Shown: positions 43,606 to 52,699 of the stretch, piece by piece | Numbering within the stretch: position 1 is the stretch's first letter | Layout: the number at the start of each line of letters is the position of its first letter | Assembly: GCF_000019725.1 (NCBI RefSeq) | Contig: NC_010505.1 | Coordinates: 1,426,001 to 1,490,000, forward strand | Source: Methylobacterium radiotolerans JCM 2831 | GTDB lineage: Bacteria; Pseudomonadota; Alphaproteobacteria; Rhizobiales; Beijerinckiaceae | DNA: 64,000 bases | Reading direction: 5' to 3' | The notes under the pieces: generated by a model | Seen by the model: only the letters and a program-made list of their open reading frames with translations | The model's database searches: none | Told to the model about the DNA's origin: nothing | Translations under genes and position numbers: made by a program

Positions 43606-44711
43606 TGCGGGGTGAGGAGGTGCCGCGCCGCGTAGAACGCGCGCCACGCCGCGCCGGAGCGGCGGCTGACGCGCTGGTCGAGGTAGCGGCGCAGGCGGGC
43701 GAGATCCTCGGCGTCGTCCTTGGCGGCGGTGCCGGCGAGGCAGGCGACGATGTCCTCCGGCTGGCCGGCGTCGCCCCGCAGGAAATGGGCCTTCACGCCG
43801 ATGGCGTGGGCGACGCTGACCGCCTCCGCGGTGCTCATCACGGACGAGAGCCGCTCCATGCCGGTGCCCTCCGTGTCCACGGCCTCGCGCAGCTCCCGGA
43901 AGCAGGTCACGAGCAGTTCGAGCACCTCCGGATCCGGGCCGCGGGGCACGCCGGAGCGGGCGAGCAGCGCGGTGGCCTCGCGCTGCACCAGGGCGAGCTC
44001 GGCCTCGAGATCGGCGATCGGGAACACGGTCTCGAAGCCGAACCGGCGCTTGAGGGCCGCCGACATCTCGTTGACGCCCCGGTCGCGGGTGTTGGCCGTG
44101 GCGATCAGGTTGAAGCCCTCCCGGGCGTAGACCATCCCGTCCGCGCCGGTGAGTTCGGGCACGGAGAGCACCCGGTCGGACAGGACCGAGAGCAGGCTGT
44201 CCTGCACCTCCAGCGGGCAGCGGGTCAGCTCCTCGAAGCGGACGATCCGCCCCTCGCTGAGGCCGGTGTGGAGGGCGCCCGGCACCAGGGCGCGCGGGCT
44301 CGGCCCCTCGGCGACGAGCAGCGCGTAGTTCCAGCCGTAGCGGATCTGGTCCTCGGTCAGCGACGCGCCGCCCTGGATCGTCAGGGTCGAGCACCCGCTG
44401 ATCGCGGCCGCGAGGAGTTCCGAGAGCAGGCTCTTGGCGGTCCCGGGCTCGCCGATCAGCAGGAGGGCGCGGGAGGTGGCGAGGGTGACCATGGCCCGCT
44501 CCACCAGGGCCGGGGCGCAGACCACCTTGGCGGGGGTCGCGCCGTCGCCGCAGATGAAGCGCCGGACGGCCTGGAGCGAGAGCTGCCAGCCGGGCGGCCG
44601 CGGCGCCGTATCCTCGGCGCGCAGGCGCGCGAGCTCCGCGGCGTGGACGGCCTCGGCCGGGGGTCTCTGACGCGCCTCGCGATCGCCGCCCGCCCGCACC
44701 GCCTTCGCCAT
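43602..44711 (-). CDS. MoxR-family AAA+ ATPase (YehL-like)
   Basis: A 369-residue AAA+ ATPase, the first gene of the operon. Walker A is GEPGTAKS (87-94), Walker B-like is IVRFEE (156-161), sensor 1 is ATAN (204-207) and the arginine-finger region is ALKRRF (219-224). MoxR ATPases form hexamers that remodel client proteins with a vWA partner, which is present downstream. The gene order MoxR then DUF5682 is that of E. coli yehL-yehM. The ATG at 44711 has only a weak AGGGG upstream; the predicted promoter is about 55 bases before it. Confidence 0.93.
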   Translation of the reverse strand: MAKAVRAGGDREARQRPPAEAVHAAELARLRAEDTAPRPPGWQLSLQAVRRFICGDGATPAKVVCAPALVERAMVTLATSRALLLIGEPGTAKSLLSELLAAAISGCSTLTIQGGASLTEDQIRYGWNYALLVAEGPSPRALVPGALHTGLSEGRIVRFEELTRCPLEVQDSLLSVLSDRVLSVPELTGADGMVYAREGFNLIATANTRDRGVNEMSAALKRRFGFETVFPIADLEAELALVQREATALLARSGVPRGPDPEVLELLVTCFRELREAVDTEGTGMERLSSVMSTAEAVSVAHAIGVKAHFLRGDAGQPEDIVACLAGTAAKDDAEDLARLRRYLDQRVSRRSGAAWRAFYAARHLLTPQ

Positions 44712-44764
44712 GCACCCGCCCCTGCCGTCGCGCCGACTCGGTCGACGTGTCCTGCGATCGGCAG

Positions 44765-44794
44765 ATCATGCCCCGGCACGCGCGGGTCTCTCAA
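44765..44794 (-). promoter_or_regulatory. Putative promoter of the MoxR/retron operon
   Basis: On the minus strand TTGAGA (44789-44794), an 18-base spacer and CATGAT (44765-44770) form a plausible sigma70-type promoter 54 bases before the MoxR start. It is the only good candidate in the short interval before the operon. Confidence 0.35.
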
Positions 44795-44907
44795 GCGGTT
44801 CCGCCTATCCGCGATCCCGTCGCCAAGCATTGGCGGCCCGGCCGCGGGCATTCACCGGTCCGGGCGATCCGGCGGACGATCAGGATCGGGCTAGTCCCGA
44901 AGACGGC

Positions 44908-45021
44908 CTACATCGACACCAAGCACAGCGTCAGGATCGCGACCTCGAAGACGATCCATCCGCCGAAGACGACGACCAGCTCCCAATCGGTTCTCTCTCC
45001 AGTCTTAGCCAAAGCGTACAT
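44908..45021 (-). CDS. 37-residue membrane protein
   Basis: A tiny protein beginning MYALAKTGERTDWELVVVFG and ending in one hydrophobic helix (GGWIVFEVAILTLCLVSM). ATG 45021 has a perfect GGAGG six bases upstream, which is the main reason for calling it. It precedes the MoxR operon on the same strand by about 200 bases and could be an independent small membrane protein or share its regulation. No family recognised. Confidence 0.65.
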   Translation of the reverse strand: MYALAKTGERTDWELVVVFGGWIVFEVAILTLCLVSM

Positions 45022-45342
45022 GTTCGACCTCCTCGCGGAGCCCGATAGGCCGCAAGCGAATTCAGTCACCACGATGAAATGCAACGCGAATGAATATCTA
45101 AACAGGTTCTGCAACGGATTGCAATTGTGCGCGCCCGCGCGAGCGCGAACATAAATCAATACATCGCCATAGAAATGTGCCCCCGCCCGCTTCGACGCGG
45201 AATTATCGCATCGCAGCAAGTATTGTCCCGCAACGCGCCGCCCGCGCCGGACCGGTCCCGGTGGCGTGAACGGGATCCGTCCGGCCGCGTTGCCCCGATA
45301 CGCCCGGAGAGGCGGCCTGGGGAAACGTTCGAGGGTTCGCAC
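45022..45342. promoter_or_regulatory. AT-richer divergent regulatory region
   Basis: Between the 37-residue protein gene and the divergent secreted protein gene. Its composition drops markedly in GC (about 45050-45180) compared with the rest of the window, as expected for promoters. No clear operator palindrome or coding frame is seen. Confidence 0.4.
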
Positions 45343-45624
45343 ATGAAGACGTTGATCAGCCTGACCGTCGCCGGCCTCCTGGCAACGGGCGCGGCCGCCA
45401 CGGCCGCGGAGAATACCGGTCCCCGGATGCAGGGCTCGCCCAACGCGGCCGGCTACACGGGCAAGGGCGAGACGGGCAAGGGCGAGACGACGGGCACCAC
45501 CACCGGATCTCCGGGCTCGGAGATGCCGAAGCAGGATGGCCGGATGAAGGGGCCGCCGAACGCGGCCGGCTTCCAGCCGGGCGGCAGCGACGCCGGCGCG
45601 GCCGGAGCCTCGGGCCGTCGCTGA
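45343..45624 (+). CDS. Small secreted low-complexity protein
   Basis: A 93-residue protein with a Sec signal peptide (MKTLISLTVAGLLATGAAAT, cleavage after AEN-proximal Ala) and a mature part of imperfect repeats: MQGSPNAAGYTGKGET and MKGPPNAAGFQPGGS. Gly, Thr, Ser and Pro dominate, so it is probably disordered. ATG 45343 follows a long AT-richer leader. This kind of small periplasmic protein is common in Methylobacterium; the role is unknown. Confidence 0.7.
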   Translation: MKTLISLTVAGLLATGAAATAAENTGPRMQGSPNAAGYTGKGETGKGETTGTTTGSPGSEMPKQDGRMKGPPNAAGFQPGGSDAGAAGASGRR

Positions 45625-46032
45625 TCGGGTCCTGGCCCCGGCGTCGCGATCGATGCCGGGGCCCCGGCATCGACCGGCCTCGACGGCGGCCGAACGGGCT
45701 GCGCAACGCGGAAAGCCCCCGGAGACACGGCGCGCGCAACGACATCCCCGCTACGGTGACGGCGATCGAGCGCGGAGATGTGATGGCCCGGGTCGAGGTG
45801 GAGCCGGTCGGCACCGCCCACCGCGTGGCCTCGGTCATGAGGGTCGACTCACTGGAAGAGCCGGACCGCCCCAGGAGGGCGACACCGTCCACGCGCTCGC
45901 CGAGGCGGTGCGCGCTGCTGGTGAAGCCGCAGCCGCCGGGCGCGGGGCCGCCGTCATCCCGTCGTCATCCCGTCGTCATCGGGCTGGCCTAGGGCGGCGC
46001 CTCCCGCTCACCCGACCGGCTGCGCTCACCCG
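45625..46032. other. No intact gene; possible frameshifted remnant
   Basis: Two plus-strand frames could be joined into a small protein (MARVEVEPVGTAHRVASVMR, then GDTVHALAEAVRAAGEAA). No ribosome site or family supports it, so I leave it uncalled. Confidence 0.3.
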
Positions 46033-46176
46033 ATGGATTGGTTCGACCTGCCCGAAGACACCCGCCCGTCATCGCCGGCCGACGAGAGCCGGATGCGGCT
46101 CTACATCGCCGTGGGGCTGATCGGCATCGGGGCCCTCGGGATGGTCGGCGGGCTGCTGCACATCCTCCCCGCCTGA
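46033..46176 (+). CDS. 47-residue single-helix membrane protein
   Basis: It begins MDWFDLPEDTRPSSPADESR and continues with a basic residue and a hydrophobic helix (LYIAVGLIGIGALGMVGGLL). The composition is unlike shadow frames and has the acidic-cytoplasmic, single-helix form of small inner-membrane proteins. No good Shine-Dalgarno precedes ATG 46033. It is convergent with the metal efflux operon. Confidence 0.5.
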   Translation: MDWFDLPEDTRPSSPADESRMRLYIAVGLIGIGALGMVGGLLHILPA

Positions 46177-46205
46177 CGAAGGGCGCGGCGGCGGCGCGGG
46201 CGCCG

Positions 46206-49200
46206 TCAGGCCGCACGGTCCGTCAGCGGCTCGGCCCCGACCGCGCTCCGGACGGCGGGTCCGGCGCGCCCGAACCGCGCGTAGAGCGCGGGCAGCACCA
46301 CCAGGGTCAGGAGCGTCGCGCTGATCAGGCCGCCGATCACCACGGTGGCGAGCGGCCGCTGCACCTCGGCGCCGGTGCCGGTGGCGAGCGCCATCGGCAC
46401 GAAGCCCAGAGAGGCGACCAGCGCGGTCATCGCCACCGGCCGCAGCCGGGTGAGGGCGCCCTCGCGGATCGCCGCCCGCAGCGGCCGCCCCTCGGCGACG
46501 AGCTGCTTGATGAAGGTCAGCATCACGAGGCCGTTCAGGACCGCGACGCCCGAGAGGGCGATGAAGCCCACCGCGGCCGGCACCGAGAGCGGCATCCCCC
46601 GCAGCCACAGGGCCGCGAGGCCGCCGGTGAGCGCCAGCGGCACCGCGCTGAACACCAGGAGCGCGTCCCGCGCGCTGCCCAGCGCCGAGGTGAGCAGCAG
46701 GAAGATCAGGAAGAAGCACACCGGCACCACCACGGTGAGCCGCTCCTGAGCCGAGGCGAGGTTCTCGAACTGGCCGCCCCAGGTCACGGAGGCGCCCGGC
46801 GGCAGGGTCACCTGCGCGGCGACCTTCCCCTGCGCCTCCGCCACCAGCGAGCCGATGTCGCGCCCGCGGACATTGGCGGTGACCACGACCCGGCGCCGGC
46901 CGTTCTCGCGGCTGATCTGGTTCGGGCCCTCGCTCACCGAGAACTGCGCCACCTGCCGCAGGAGCACGGAGGCAGCCCGGCCGTTCGCGCCCGGGGGGAG
47001 GGGGACGGGCAGGTTCTCCAGGGCCTCCCGGTCCTCGCGGACCTGGTCGGTCAGGCGCACGACGATCGGCACGCGCCGGTCGCCCTCGAACACGAATCCG
47101 GCGTCCCGGCCGCCCATGGCGGCGCCGATCACGTCCTGGATCGCCCCCGTGCTGAGGCCGAGCCGGGCCGCCTCGGTCCGGTCGATCCGGATCTCGAAGA
47201 CCGGCAGGCCGGCGATCTGCTCGACCTTCACGTCGTCGGCCCCCGGGATCCCGCGCAGGATCGCGGCGATCCGGTTGGCGGTCTCCAGCATCGGCTCGAA
47301 GGCGTCGCCGAACACCTTCACGGCGAGGTCGCCCCGGGTCCCGGCGAGCAGCTCGTTGAAGCGCAGCTGGATCGGCTGGGAGAACTCGTAGACGTTGCCG
47401 GCGAGCTCGCTCAAGGACGCCTCGATCTGCTCCTGCAGTTCGGCCTTCGACAGGCCCGGGTCAGGCCACTCGGCCTGCGGCTTGAGCATCACGAAGGTGT
47501 CGGAGGAATTCGGCGGCATCGGGTCGGTGGCGACCTCGGCGGTGCCGGTCTTCGAGAACACGTAGGCGACCTGCGGGAACTTGGCGATCACCCGCTCCAC
47601 CTTGAGCTGCATCGCCTGCGACTGGGTGAGGGAGGTGGACGGGATCCGCGTGGCGTTGAGGGCGATGCTCTTCTCGTCGAGCTGCGGGATGAACTCGGTC
47701 CCGAGCCGGGTGGCGAGCAGGCCGGCGCCCGCGAGGAGGAGCAGCGCCGCCCCGACGAACGGGGTGGGCGTCCGGATCGCCGCGGCGAGGACGGGCCGGT
47801 AGACCGCCTTCAGGCCCCGGACGAGGGGGTTCTCCGCCTCGGTGACCCGGCCGGTGAGGGCGACGGCGATCAGGGCCGGCACGAAGGTCAGCGACAGCAC
47901 GAAGGCCGCCGCCAGGGCGAGGATGACGGTCAGCGCCATCGGCTGGAACATCTTGCCCTCGACCCCCGTGAAGGTCAGGAGCGGGACGTAGACCAGCATG
48001 ATGATCGCCTGCCCGTAGAGGGACGGCTTGATCATCTCCTCGGCCGAGTCCCGCACCGTCTCCAGGCGCTCCTCCAGCACGAGCGGCCGCCCGATCGCGC
48101 GCTGCCGCTCGGCGAGGTGGCGGAGCGCGTTCTCCGTGATGATCACCGCCCCGTCGACGATGAGCCCGAAATCCAGCGCTCCGAGGCTCATCAGGTTGGC
48201 CGAGATCCTGCCCTCGACCATGCCGGTCACGGTCATCAGCATGGCGACCGGGATGACCAGCGCGGCGATCAGCGCCGCCCGGATGTTGCCGAGCAGCAGG
48301 AACAGGACGACGATCACGAGGGCCGCGCCCTCCGCGAGGTTCCGGCCCACCGTGCGGATCGTGGCCTCGACGAGCCGCGTCCGGTCGAGGACGGTCTGGA
48401 CGACGATGCCGGGGGGCAGGGCCCGCCGGATCTGGTCCATGCGGGCGTCGACGGCGGCCGCCACCGTGCGGCTGTTCTCGCCGATCCGCATCAGGGCGGT
48501 GCCGATCACGGTCTCCTGCCCGTTCTCGCTCGCCGAGCCGGTGCGCAGGTCGCGCCCGATCCGCACCGTGGCGACGTCGCGGATCCGCATCGGCACGCCG
48601 CCGCGGCTGGCCACCACGACGTCGGCGATCGCCTCCGGGCTCTCCAGCCGTCCGGCGGCGCGGACCACGTAGCTCTCGCCGTTATCCTCCAGGTAGCGGG
48701 CGCCCTGGTTGGAATTGTTGGCCTGAAGCGCCCGGGCGACGTCCGCGAACGAGAGGTCGAGGGCGGTCAGCTTCGTGGGGTCCGGCTGGACGTGGTACTG
48801 CTTCTCGAAGCCACCGATCCCGTCGACGCCGGCGACGCCCGGGACGGACTTGATCTGCGGCCGCACGATCCAGTCCTGCACCGTGCGCAGGTAGGCGACC
48901 TGCTCCAGCTCCGTCCTGAGCGCCTGGCCCTCCGGGGTCCGGTAGCTCCCGTCCGGCTGCCAGCCCGGCCGGCCCGCCGGCACGGTCGCGCGCTCAGGCA
49001 GCGGCGCGTACTGGACGGACCACATGTAGATCTCGCCGAGGCCCGTGGAGATCGGGCCCATCCGCGGCTCGACCCCGGAGGGCAGGTCCTCCCGCACCTG
49101 GGCGATGCGCTCGGCGACCTGCTGGCGCGCGAAGTAGATGTCGAGGGACTCGGCGAAGACCGCGGTGATCTGCGAGAAGCCGTTGCGCGAGAGCGAGCGG

Positions 49201-49445
49201 GTGTACTCGAGGCCCTTGATGCCGGCGAGGGCCGTCTCGACCGGGTAGGTGACCTGCCGCTCGACGTCGGCCGGCGACAGGGACGGGGCCAGGGTGTTGA
49301 TCTGGACCTGGTTGTTGGTGATGTCGGGCACCGCGTCGATGGGCAGCCGCGTGAGCGCGGCGGCGCCGAACCCCGAGGCCAGCAGCACGAGGAGCAGCAC
49401 CAGCCAGCGCTGGCGGACCGAGACGGCGAGGATGCGGCTGATCAT
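46206..49445 (-). CDS. CzcA/CusA-type heavy-metal RND efflux pump
   Basis: A 1079-residue inner-membrane pump of the HME-RND type, with the normal length. TM1 is followed by LPIDAVPDITNNQVQINT, a signature of CzcA/CusA proteins. TM4 carries DFGLIVDGAVIITENALRH (about residues 425-443), where Asp, Asp and Glu form the metal/proton relay distinguishing HME from drug pumps. The likely substrates are divalent cations (Co, Zn, Cd, Ni) or Cu/Ag; the sequence does not decide. ATG 49445 has GAGGAG upstream and lies 11 bases after the adaptor gene. No outer-membrane channel gene is present in the cluster. Confidence 0.92.
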   Translation of the reverse strand: MISRILAVSVRQRWLVLLLVLLASGFGAAALTRLPIDAVPDITNNQVQINTLAPSLSPADVERQVTYPVETALAGIKGLEYTRSLSRNGFSQITAVFAESLDIYFARQQVAERIAQVREDLPSGVEPRMGPISTGLGEIYMWSVQYAPLPERATVPAGRPGWQPDGSYRTPEGQALRTELEQVAYLRTVQDWIVRPQIKSVPGVAGVDGIGGFEKQYHVQPDPTKLTALDLSFADVARALQANNSNQGARYLEDNGESYVVRAAGRLESPEAIADVVVASRGGVPMRIRDVATVRIGRDLRTGSASENGQETVIGTALMRIGENSRTVAAAVDARMDQIRRALPPGIVVQTVLDRTRLVEATIRTVGRNLAEGAALVIVVLFLLLGNIRAALIAALVIPVAMLMTVTGMVEGRISANLMSLGALDFGLIVDGAVIITENALRHLAERQRAIGRPLVLEERLETVRDSAEEMIKPSLYGQAIIMLVYVPLLTFTGVEGKMFQPMALTVILALAAAFVLSLTFVPALIAVALTGRVTEAENPLVRGLKAVYRPVLAAAIRTPTPFVGAALLLLAGAGLLATRLGTEFIPQLDEKSIALNATRIPSTSLTQSQAMQLKVERVIAKFPQVAYVFSKTGTAEVATDPMPPNSSDTFVMLKPQAEWPDPGLSKAELQEQIEASLSELAGNVYEFSQPIQLRFNELLAGTRGDLAVKVFGDAFEPMLETANRIAAILRGIPGADDVKVEQIAGLPVFEIRIDRTEAARLGLSTGAIQDVIGAAMGGRDAGFVFEGDRRVPIVVRLTDQVREDREALENLPVPLPPGANGRAASVLLRQVAQFSVSEGPNQISRENGRRRVVVTANVRGRDIGSLVAEAQGKVAAQVTLPPGASVTWGGQFENLASAQERLTVVVPVCFFLIFLLLTSALGSARDALLVFSAVPLALTGGLAALWLRGMPLSVPAAVGFIALSGVAVLNGLVMLTFIKQLVAEGRPLRAAIREGALTRLRPVAMTALVASLGFVPMALATGTGAEVQRPLATVVIGGLISATLLTLVVLPALYARFGRAGPAVRSAVGAEPLTDRAA

Positions 49446-49456
49446 CGTCCGTCTCC

Positions 49457-50836
49457 TCAGTGGTCGTGGCCGGCGTCGGCCTTGCCGAGCTCGGCCTTCA
49501 GCAGGAACGCGTTGCCGACCGCGATCTCGGCGCCGGGCTCGAGCCCGGCGGTGACCTCGTAGGCCTCGTCGTCGGACCGGCCGAGGGTGACCGGCCGCTT
49601 CTCGAACCCCTCGGCCGTGCGCACGAAGACGGCGCTCCGGCCCGCGATGGTCTGGACGGCCGCCTTGGGGATCCGGACCGGGACCGCGTCCTGCGCGATC
49701 TCGACTTCGGCGGTCACGAAGGTGCCGGGCCGCCACGCGAGGTCGGGATTCGGCAGGGCGACCACCACGCGGGCCGAGCGCGTGTCGGGGTTGAGGAAGG
49801 GGCTGACGAAGATCACCCGGCCCTCGGCCCGGCGCTCCGCCTCGCCCGTCCGGCCGGGCGTGACCGTCACGCGGGCGCCCTCCCGCACCTGGGCGAGGTC
49901 GAGGGTCGGCACCGACAGCTCGATCCAGACCGTGGAGAGGTCGGCCACCGTGTAGAGGTCGGCCGGATCGCCCTCCTTGCCGACCGCCGTTCCGACATCG
50001 ACCTTGCGCTCGACGATGCGCCCGGCGAGCGGCGCCCGCAGGGGGTAGCGGCGCAGGGTCGACTGGTTCGGCGTGGCCTCGTCGCGCTTCTGCGCGGCCG
50101 CCACCTCGGCGGCGTCGAGGCCGAGCGCCGACAGCTTCTGGCGGGCGAGGTCGACCCGGAGCCGGTTCTCCAGATAGGCGGCGCGGGCGGTCTCGAAGGC
50201 CGCCTCCGAGGCGCTGCGCGAGGCGAGCAGCTTCTGCTGGCGCTCGAAGTTGATCGTCTGCAGCTCGGCCTGGACCTGGGCGGTGAGGTACTCGCTCTTG
50301 GCGTCGGCGACCTCGCGGCTGTCGAGGATGGCGACGACCTCGTTCGTCTGCACGGCGTCGCCGAGGCGCTTGCGCATCTCGGCCACGGTCCCGACCACCC
50401 GGGCCGGGACCCGGGCGATCCGGTCGGTGTCGGGCGTGATCGTGCCGGGGACGAGGAGGTGGCGCGCCAGCGTGCCGCCCCCGACCGTCCGCGTGACGAT
50501 GTCCTGGCCGACGACTTGGTCGGGCCGCATCCGGATCGTGCCCCGCTCGTGGGCCTCGTCGGCGCCGTGCGCGTGGTCGTGCGCGTGGTCGTGCGCGCGG
50601 CCGTGGTCGGCGTGATCGTCGCCCGCGTGCGGATCGGGCGCGGCCTCCGGCCGGCCCGGTGCGGCGGCCGCGGCGCGATGATCGGGATCGTCGGCCGGAG
50701 GGCGGGCGAGTCCGGCGGCCGCGAGGGTCTGCCGGAGACGGTCGGGCAGGGTGGGGACGGCGGGAACGGCGGAGCCGAGGGCGAAGCCGGCGGCCAGAAG
50801 TGCCGCGGCGGCGGCCACGGACAGGACGATGCGCAT
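49457..50836 (-). CDS. CzcB-type periplasmic adaptor with His-rich N-terminus
   Basis: A 459-residue membrane fusion protein for the pump that follows. It has a signal-anchor start (RIVLSVAAAAALLAAGFALG). Residues 68-95 are a His/Asp/Ala-rich stretch (HDHAHDHAHGADEAHERG) that should bind metal. Lipoyl halves flank a long helical hairpin (VGTVAEMRKRLGDAVQTNEVV; YPLRAPLAGRIVERKVDVG), then the beta barrel. The C-terminus is again His-terminated (DAGHDH). It joins the inner-membrane pump to an outer-membrane channel and may pass captured metal to it. Confidence 0.92.
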   Translation of the reverse strand: MRIVLSVAAAAALLAAGFALGSAVPAVPTLPDRLRQTLAAAGLARPPADDPDHRAAAAAPGRPEAAPDPHAGDDHADHGRAHDHAHDHAHGADEAHERGTIRMRPDQVVGQDIVTRTVGGGTLARHLLVPGTITPDTDRIARVPARVVGTVAEMRKRLGDAVQTNEVVAILDSREVADAKSEYLTAQVQAELQTINFERQQKLLASRSASEAAFETARAAYLENRLRVDLARQKLSALGLDAAEVAAAQKRDEATPNQSTLRRYPLRAPLAGRIVERKVDVGTAVGKEGDPADLYTVADLSTVWIELSVPTLDLAQVREGARVTVTPGRTGEAERRAEGRVIFVSPFLNPDTRSARVVVALPNPDLAWRPGTFVTAEVEIAQDAVPVRIPKAAVQTIAGRSAVFVRTAEGFEKRPVTLGRSDDEAYEVTAGLEPGAEIAVGNAFLLKAELGKADAGHDH

Positions 50837-50970
50837 GGGGAAGCTGCTCGGCCGGGACGGCGGGGTGCCGCGCGCGGCGGTCCCGGGAGGTCCCGTTCAG
50901 GTGACACGTGAGGGCGAACCCGGAGCCTGCTCGGAATCCGGGCGGAGCGCCGCCCGCGGGCGGCGTCAGC

Positions 50971-51342
50971 TCACGCGCGCGGGGGCCGCGGCAGCCGGTC
51001 GGGGCTCACGGAGGGGCGGCCCTGGGCGAGGGCGCCCGGCCGCAACCGGCCCGGGGCGGCCGGGGGCGCGATCTCGGTCGCCTCCAGGCGGGCCGCCTGA
51101 TGGCAGCCGCAATGGAGGTGCTCCGAGAGGCCGGGATCGACGGTCGCGGGGGCCGCCGGCGCGTCGAGGGCCGGGCCCTGGCTCCGGTCGTGATGGCCGC
51201 CCGCGTGGAAGGCGAGATCCGCCGCGAGGCCGACGCCCGGGGCGGCGACGGTCAGCGCCAGGACGAGCGCGAGCGTGCGGGCGACGAGCGCCCACCAGCG
51301 CCGCGCCCCGGCCGGGCGCCTATGCCGAACCCCGAAGGTCAT
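50971..51342 (-). CDS. Small exported His/Cys protein of the metal efflux locus
   Basis: A 123-residue protein with an N-terminal hydrophobic segment (TLALVLALTVAAPGVGLAA) that acts as signal or anchor, then a His/Cys-containing stretch (AFHAGGHHDRSQG; LSEHLHCGCHQAA) able to bind metal. Similar short proteins precede czc or cop genes in alphaproteobacteria. It is on the same strand and about 135 bases upstream of the adaptor gene, so an operon is likely. No precise family assigned. Confidence 0.65.
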   Translation of the reverse strand: MTFGVRHRRPAGARRWWALVARTLALVLALTVAAPGVGLAADLAFHAGGHHDRSQGPALDAPAAPATVDPGLSEHLHCGCHQAARLEATEIAPPAAPGRLRPGALAQGRPSVSPDRLPRPPRA

Positions 51343-51405
51343 CGCGGCCCTTATGGTCCATCCGATGCCGGGGGCACAAGGTCCGGGTTCCGGCCCCGGA
51401 CCCGC

Positions 51406-52446
51406 TCAGGCCGCCAGCTTGAGGACCCACTGGTAGAAGTCGGTCCAGGTCTCGGCCTGGGCCGGCGGCTCCGCGGCCGGGGACCGGGCGGGCTCGGCCG
51501 CGGCCTGGGCGCGGACATCCCGGGGGGCGCAGCCGAACTCGGCGCGGAAGGCCTGGGTGAAGTGCGCGGGGCTCTCGAAGCGCCAGCGATACGCCACCTC
51601 GGAGATGCGGGCGAAGCGCCCGTCGCCGGCGGCGAGGTCGCGATAGGCGCGGGCGAGCCGGCGCTGCCGGATGTAGCCGGACACGCCGCCGAGGGGGACG
51701 AACAGCCGGTAGAGGGCGCTGCGCGAGACGCCGAACCGCAGCCCGATCGTCTCGGCGGACAGGTCCGCGGAGGCGAGCTCGGCCTCGACGAAGCGCCGGA
51801 TCGCGACGAGCAGCGGCGCCCGCTCGGGCGGCTGCGTGCCGCCCTCGTCCTGCGGCAGGCCCAGGGTCGCCGCCCCGAGCAGCGCGGCCGTGGCCTCGGC
51901 CGCCGCCGCGGCCTCCGGCTCCGAGAACCCCGTCGCGTGCGCGCTCAGGGAGCGCAGGTGGTCGTTGAGCATCCGGCCGAACGGGGTCGCGCCCCGGATC
52001 ACCGACCCGTGCAGGGCGTCGAGGGCGCTCTGCCGGGCTCCGAAGAGCGGGCGCGGCAGCACCAGCGTGATCGCCTCGTAATCCGTGGAGGCCGCGGAGA
52101 GCGGCTGCGACAGGTCGAACAGGCAGATGTCGCCGGGGGCGCAGTCCCGCTCCCGGCCGCCGATCGTGACCCTCGACTGCCCGGAGACGCGCATGTGGGC
52201 GACGATGTGATCGACGCCCATCCGGGCGGTCAGGGCCCGCGCGCGCACGAACTCGAGCCCGGAGGCGCGGGCGCTGCAGACGATCGCGGTGCCGAGGTGC
52301 CGGACCCGGGACTGCCCGCGGAAATCGGACAGGTCCTCCCGGCGGATCGTGAAATCCCAGAACGGCGCGACGGCGTCGCGCCAGTCGTCGGCCTGACGAG
52401 GGCCCGGGCTCTCGCCCGTGAGCTCCAGGATCGGTTTCGGTCGCAT
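51406..52446 (-). CDS. AraC family transcriptional regulator
   Basis: A 346-residue regulator with an AraC_binding-like N-terminus (the CAPGDICLFDLSQPL cupin pattern is typical of the AraC-binding-like 2 domain) and two C-terminal HTHs: ADLSAETIGLRFGVSRSALYRLF and ISEVAYRWRFESPAHFTQAFR, followed by EFGCAPRDVR. About 35 residues extend beyond the normal end and are Ala/Pro-rich. It lies upstream of the metal efflux genes on the same strand, but the function of AraC proteins of this kind is usually unrelated to metals, so a regulatory link is uncertain. Confidence 0.9.
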   Translation of the reverse strand: MRPKPILELTGESPGPRQADDWRDAVAPFWDFTIRREDLSDFRGQSRVRHLGTAIVCSARASGLEFVRARALTARMGVDHIVAHMRVSGQSRVTIGGRERDCAPGDICLFDLSQPLSAASTDYEAITLVLPRPLFGARQSALDALHGSVIRGATPFGRMLNDHLRSLSAHATGFSEPEAAAAAEATAALLGAATLGLPQDEGGTQPPERAPLLVAIRRFVEAELASADLSAETIGLRFGVSRSALYRLFVPLGGVSGYIRQRRLARAYRDLAAGDGRFARISEVAYRWRFESPAHFTQAFRAEFGCAPRDVRAQAAAEPARSPAAEPPAQAETWTDFYQWVLKLAA

Positions 52447-52699
52447 CGCCCGTGTCGGTCCCGACCGGGCGCGGCCCGGTCACGCCGACAGTATGGCGAT
52501 TCTGCCTGCCCAGAAAAGTGGCACTCCGTTCCAATCACCGGACTCTGGGCCGCGCCCCGTCCCGGCGGGGTCGGCAAGGGCCCGGCAAGGGATCGGCAAG
52601 GGCCCGGAAACAGGACGTCCCGCAGGCCGGGTGGCCGCGGGACGGAGAGTTGCACGGTTGTGAGGATCGAGGGCTTCGATCCTGACGGTTAACCGACCG

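Noticed and set aside
46038..49562. 1174-residue plus-strand open frame opposite the CzcA gene
   Set aside because: Same mirror-frame effect; composition is Arg/His/Asp-rich and low in hydrophobic residues, while the minus strand is a full HME-RND pump.
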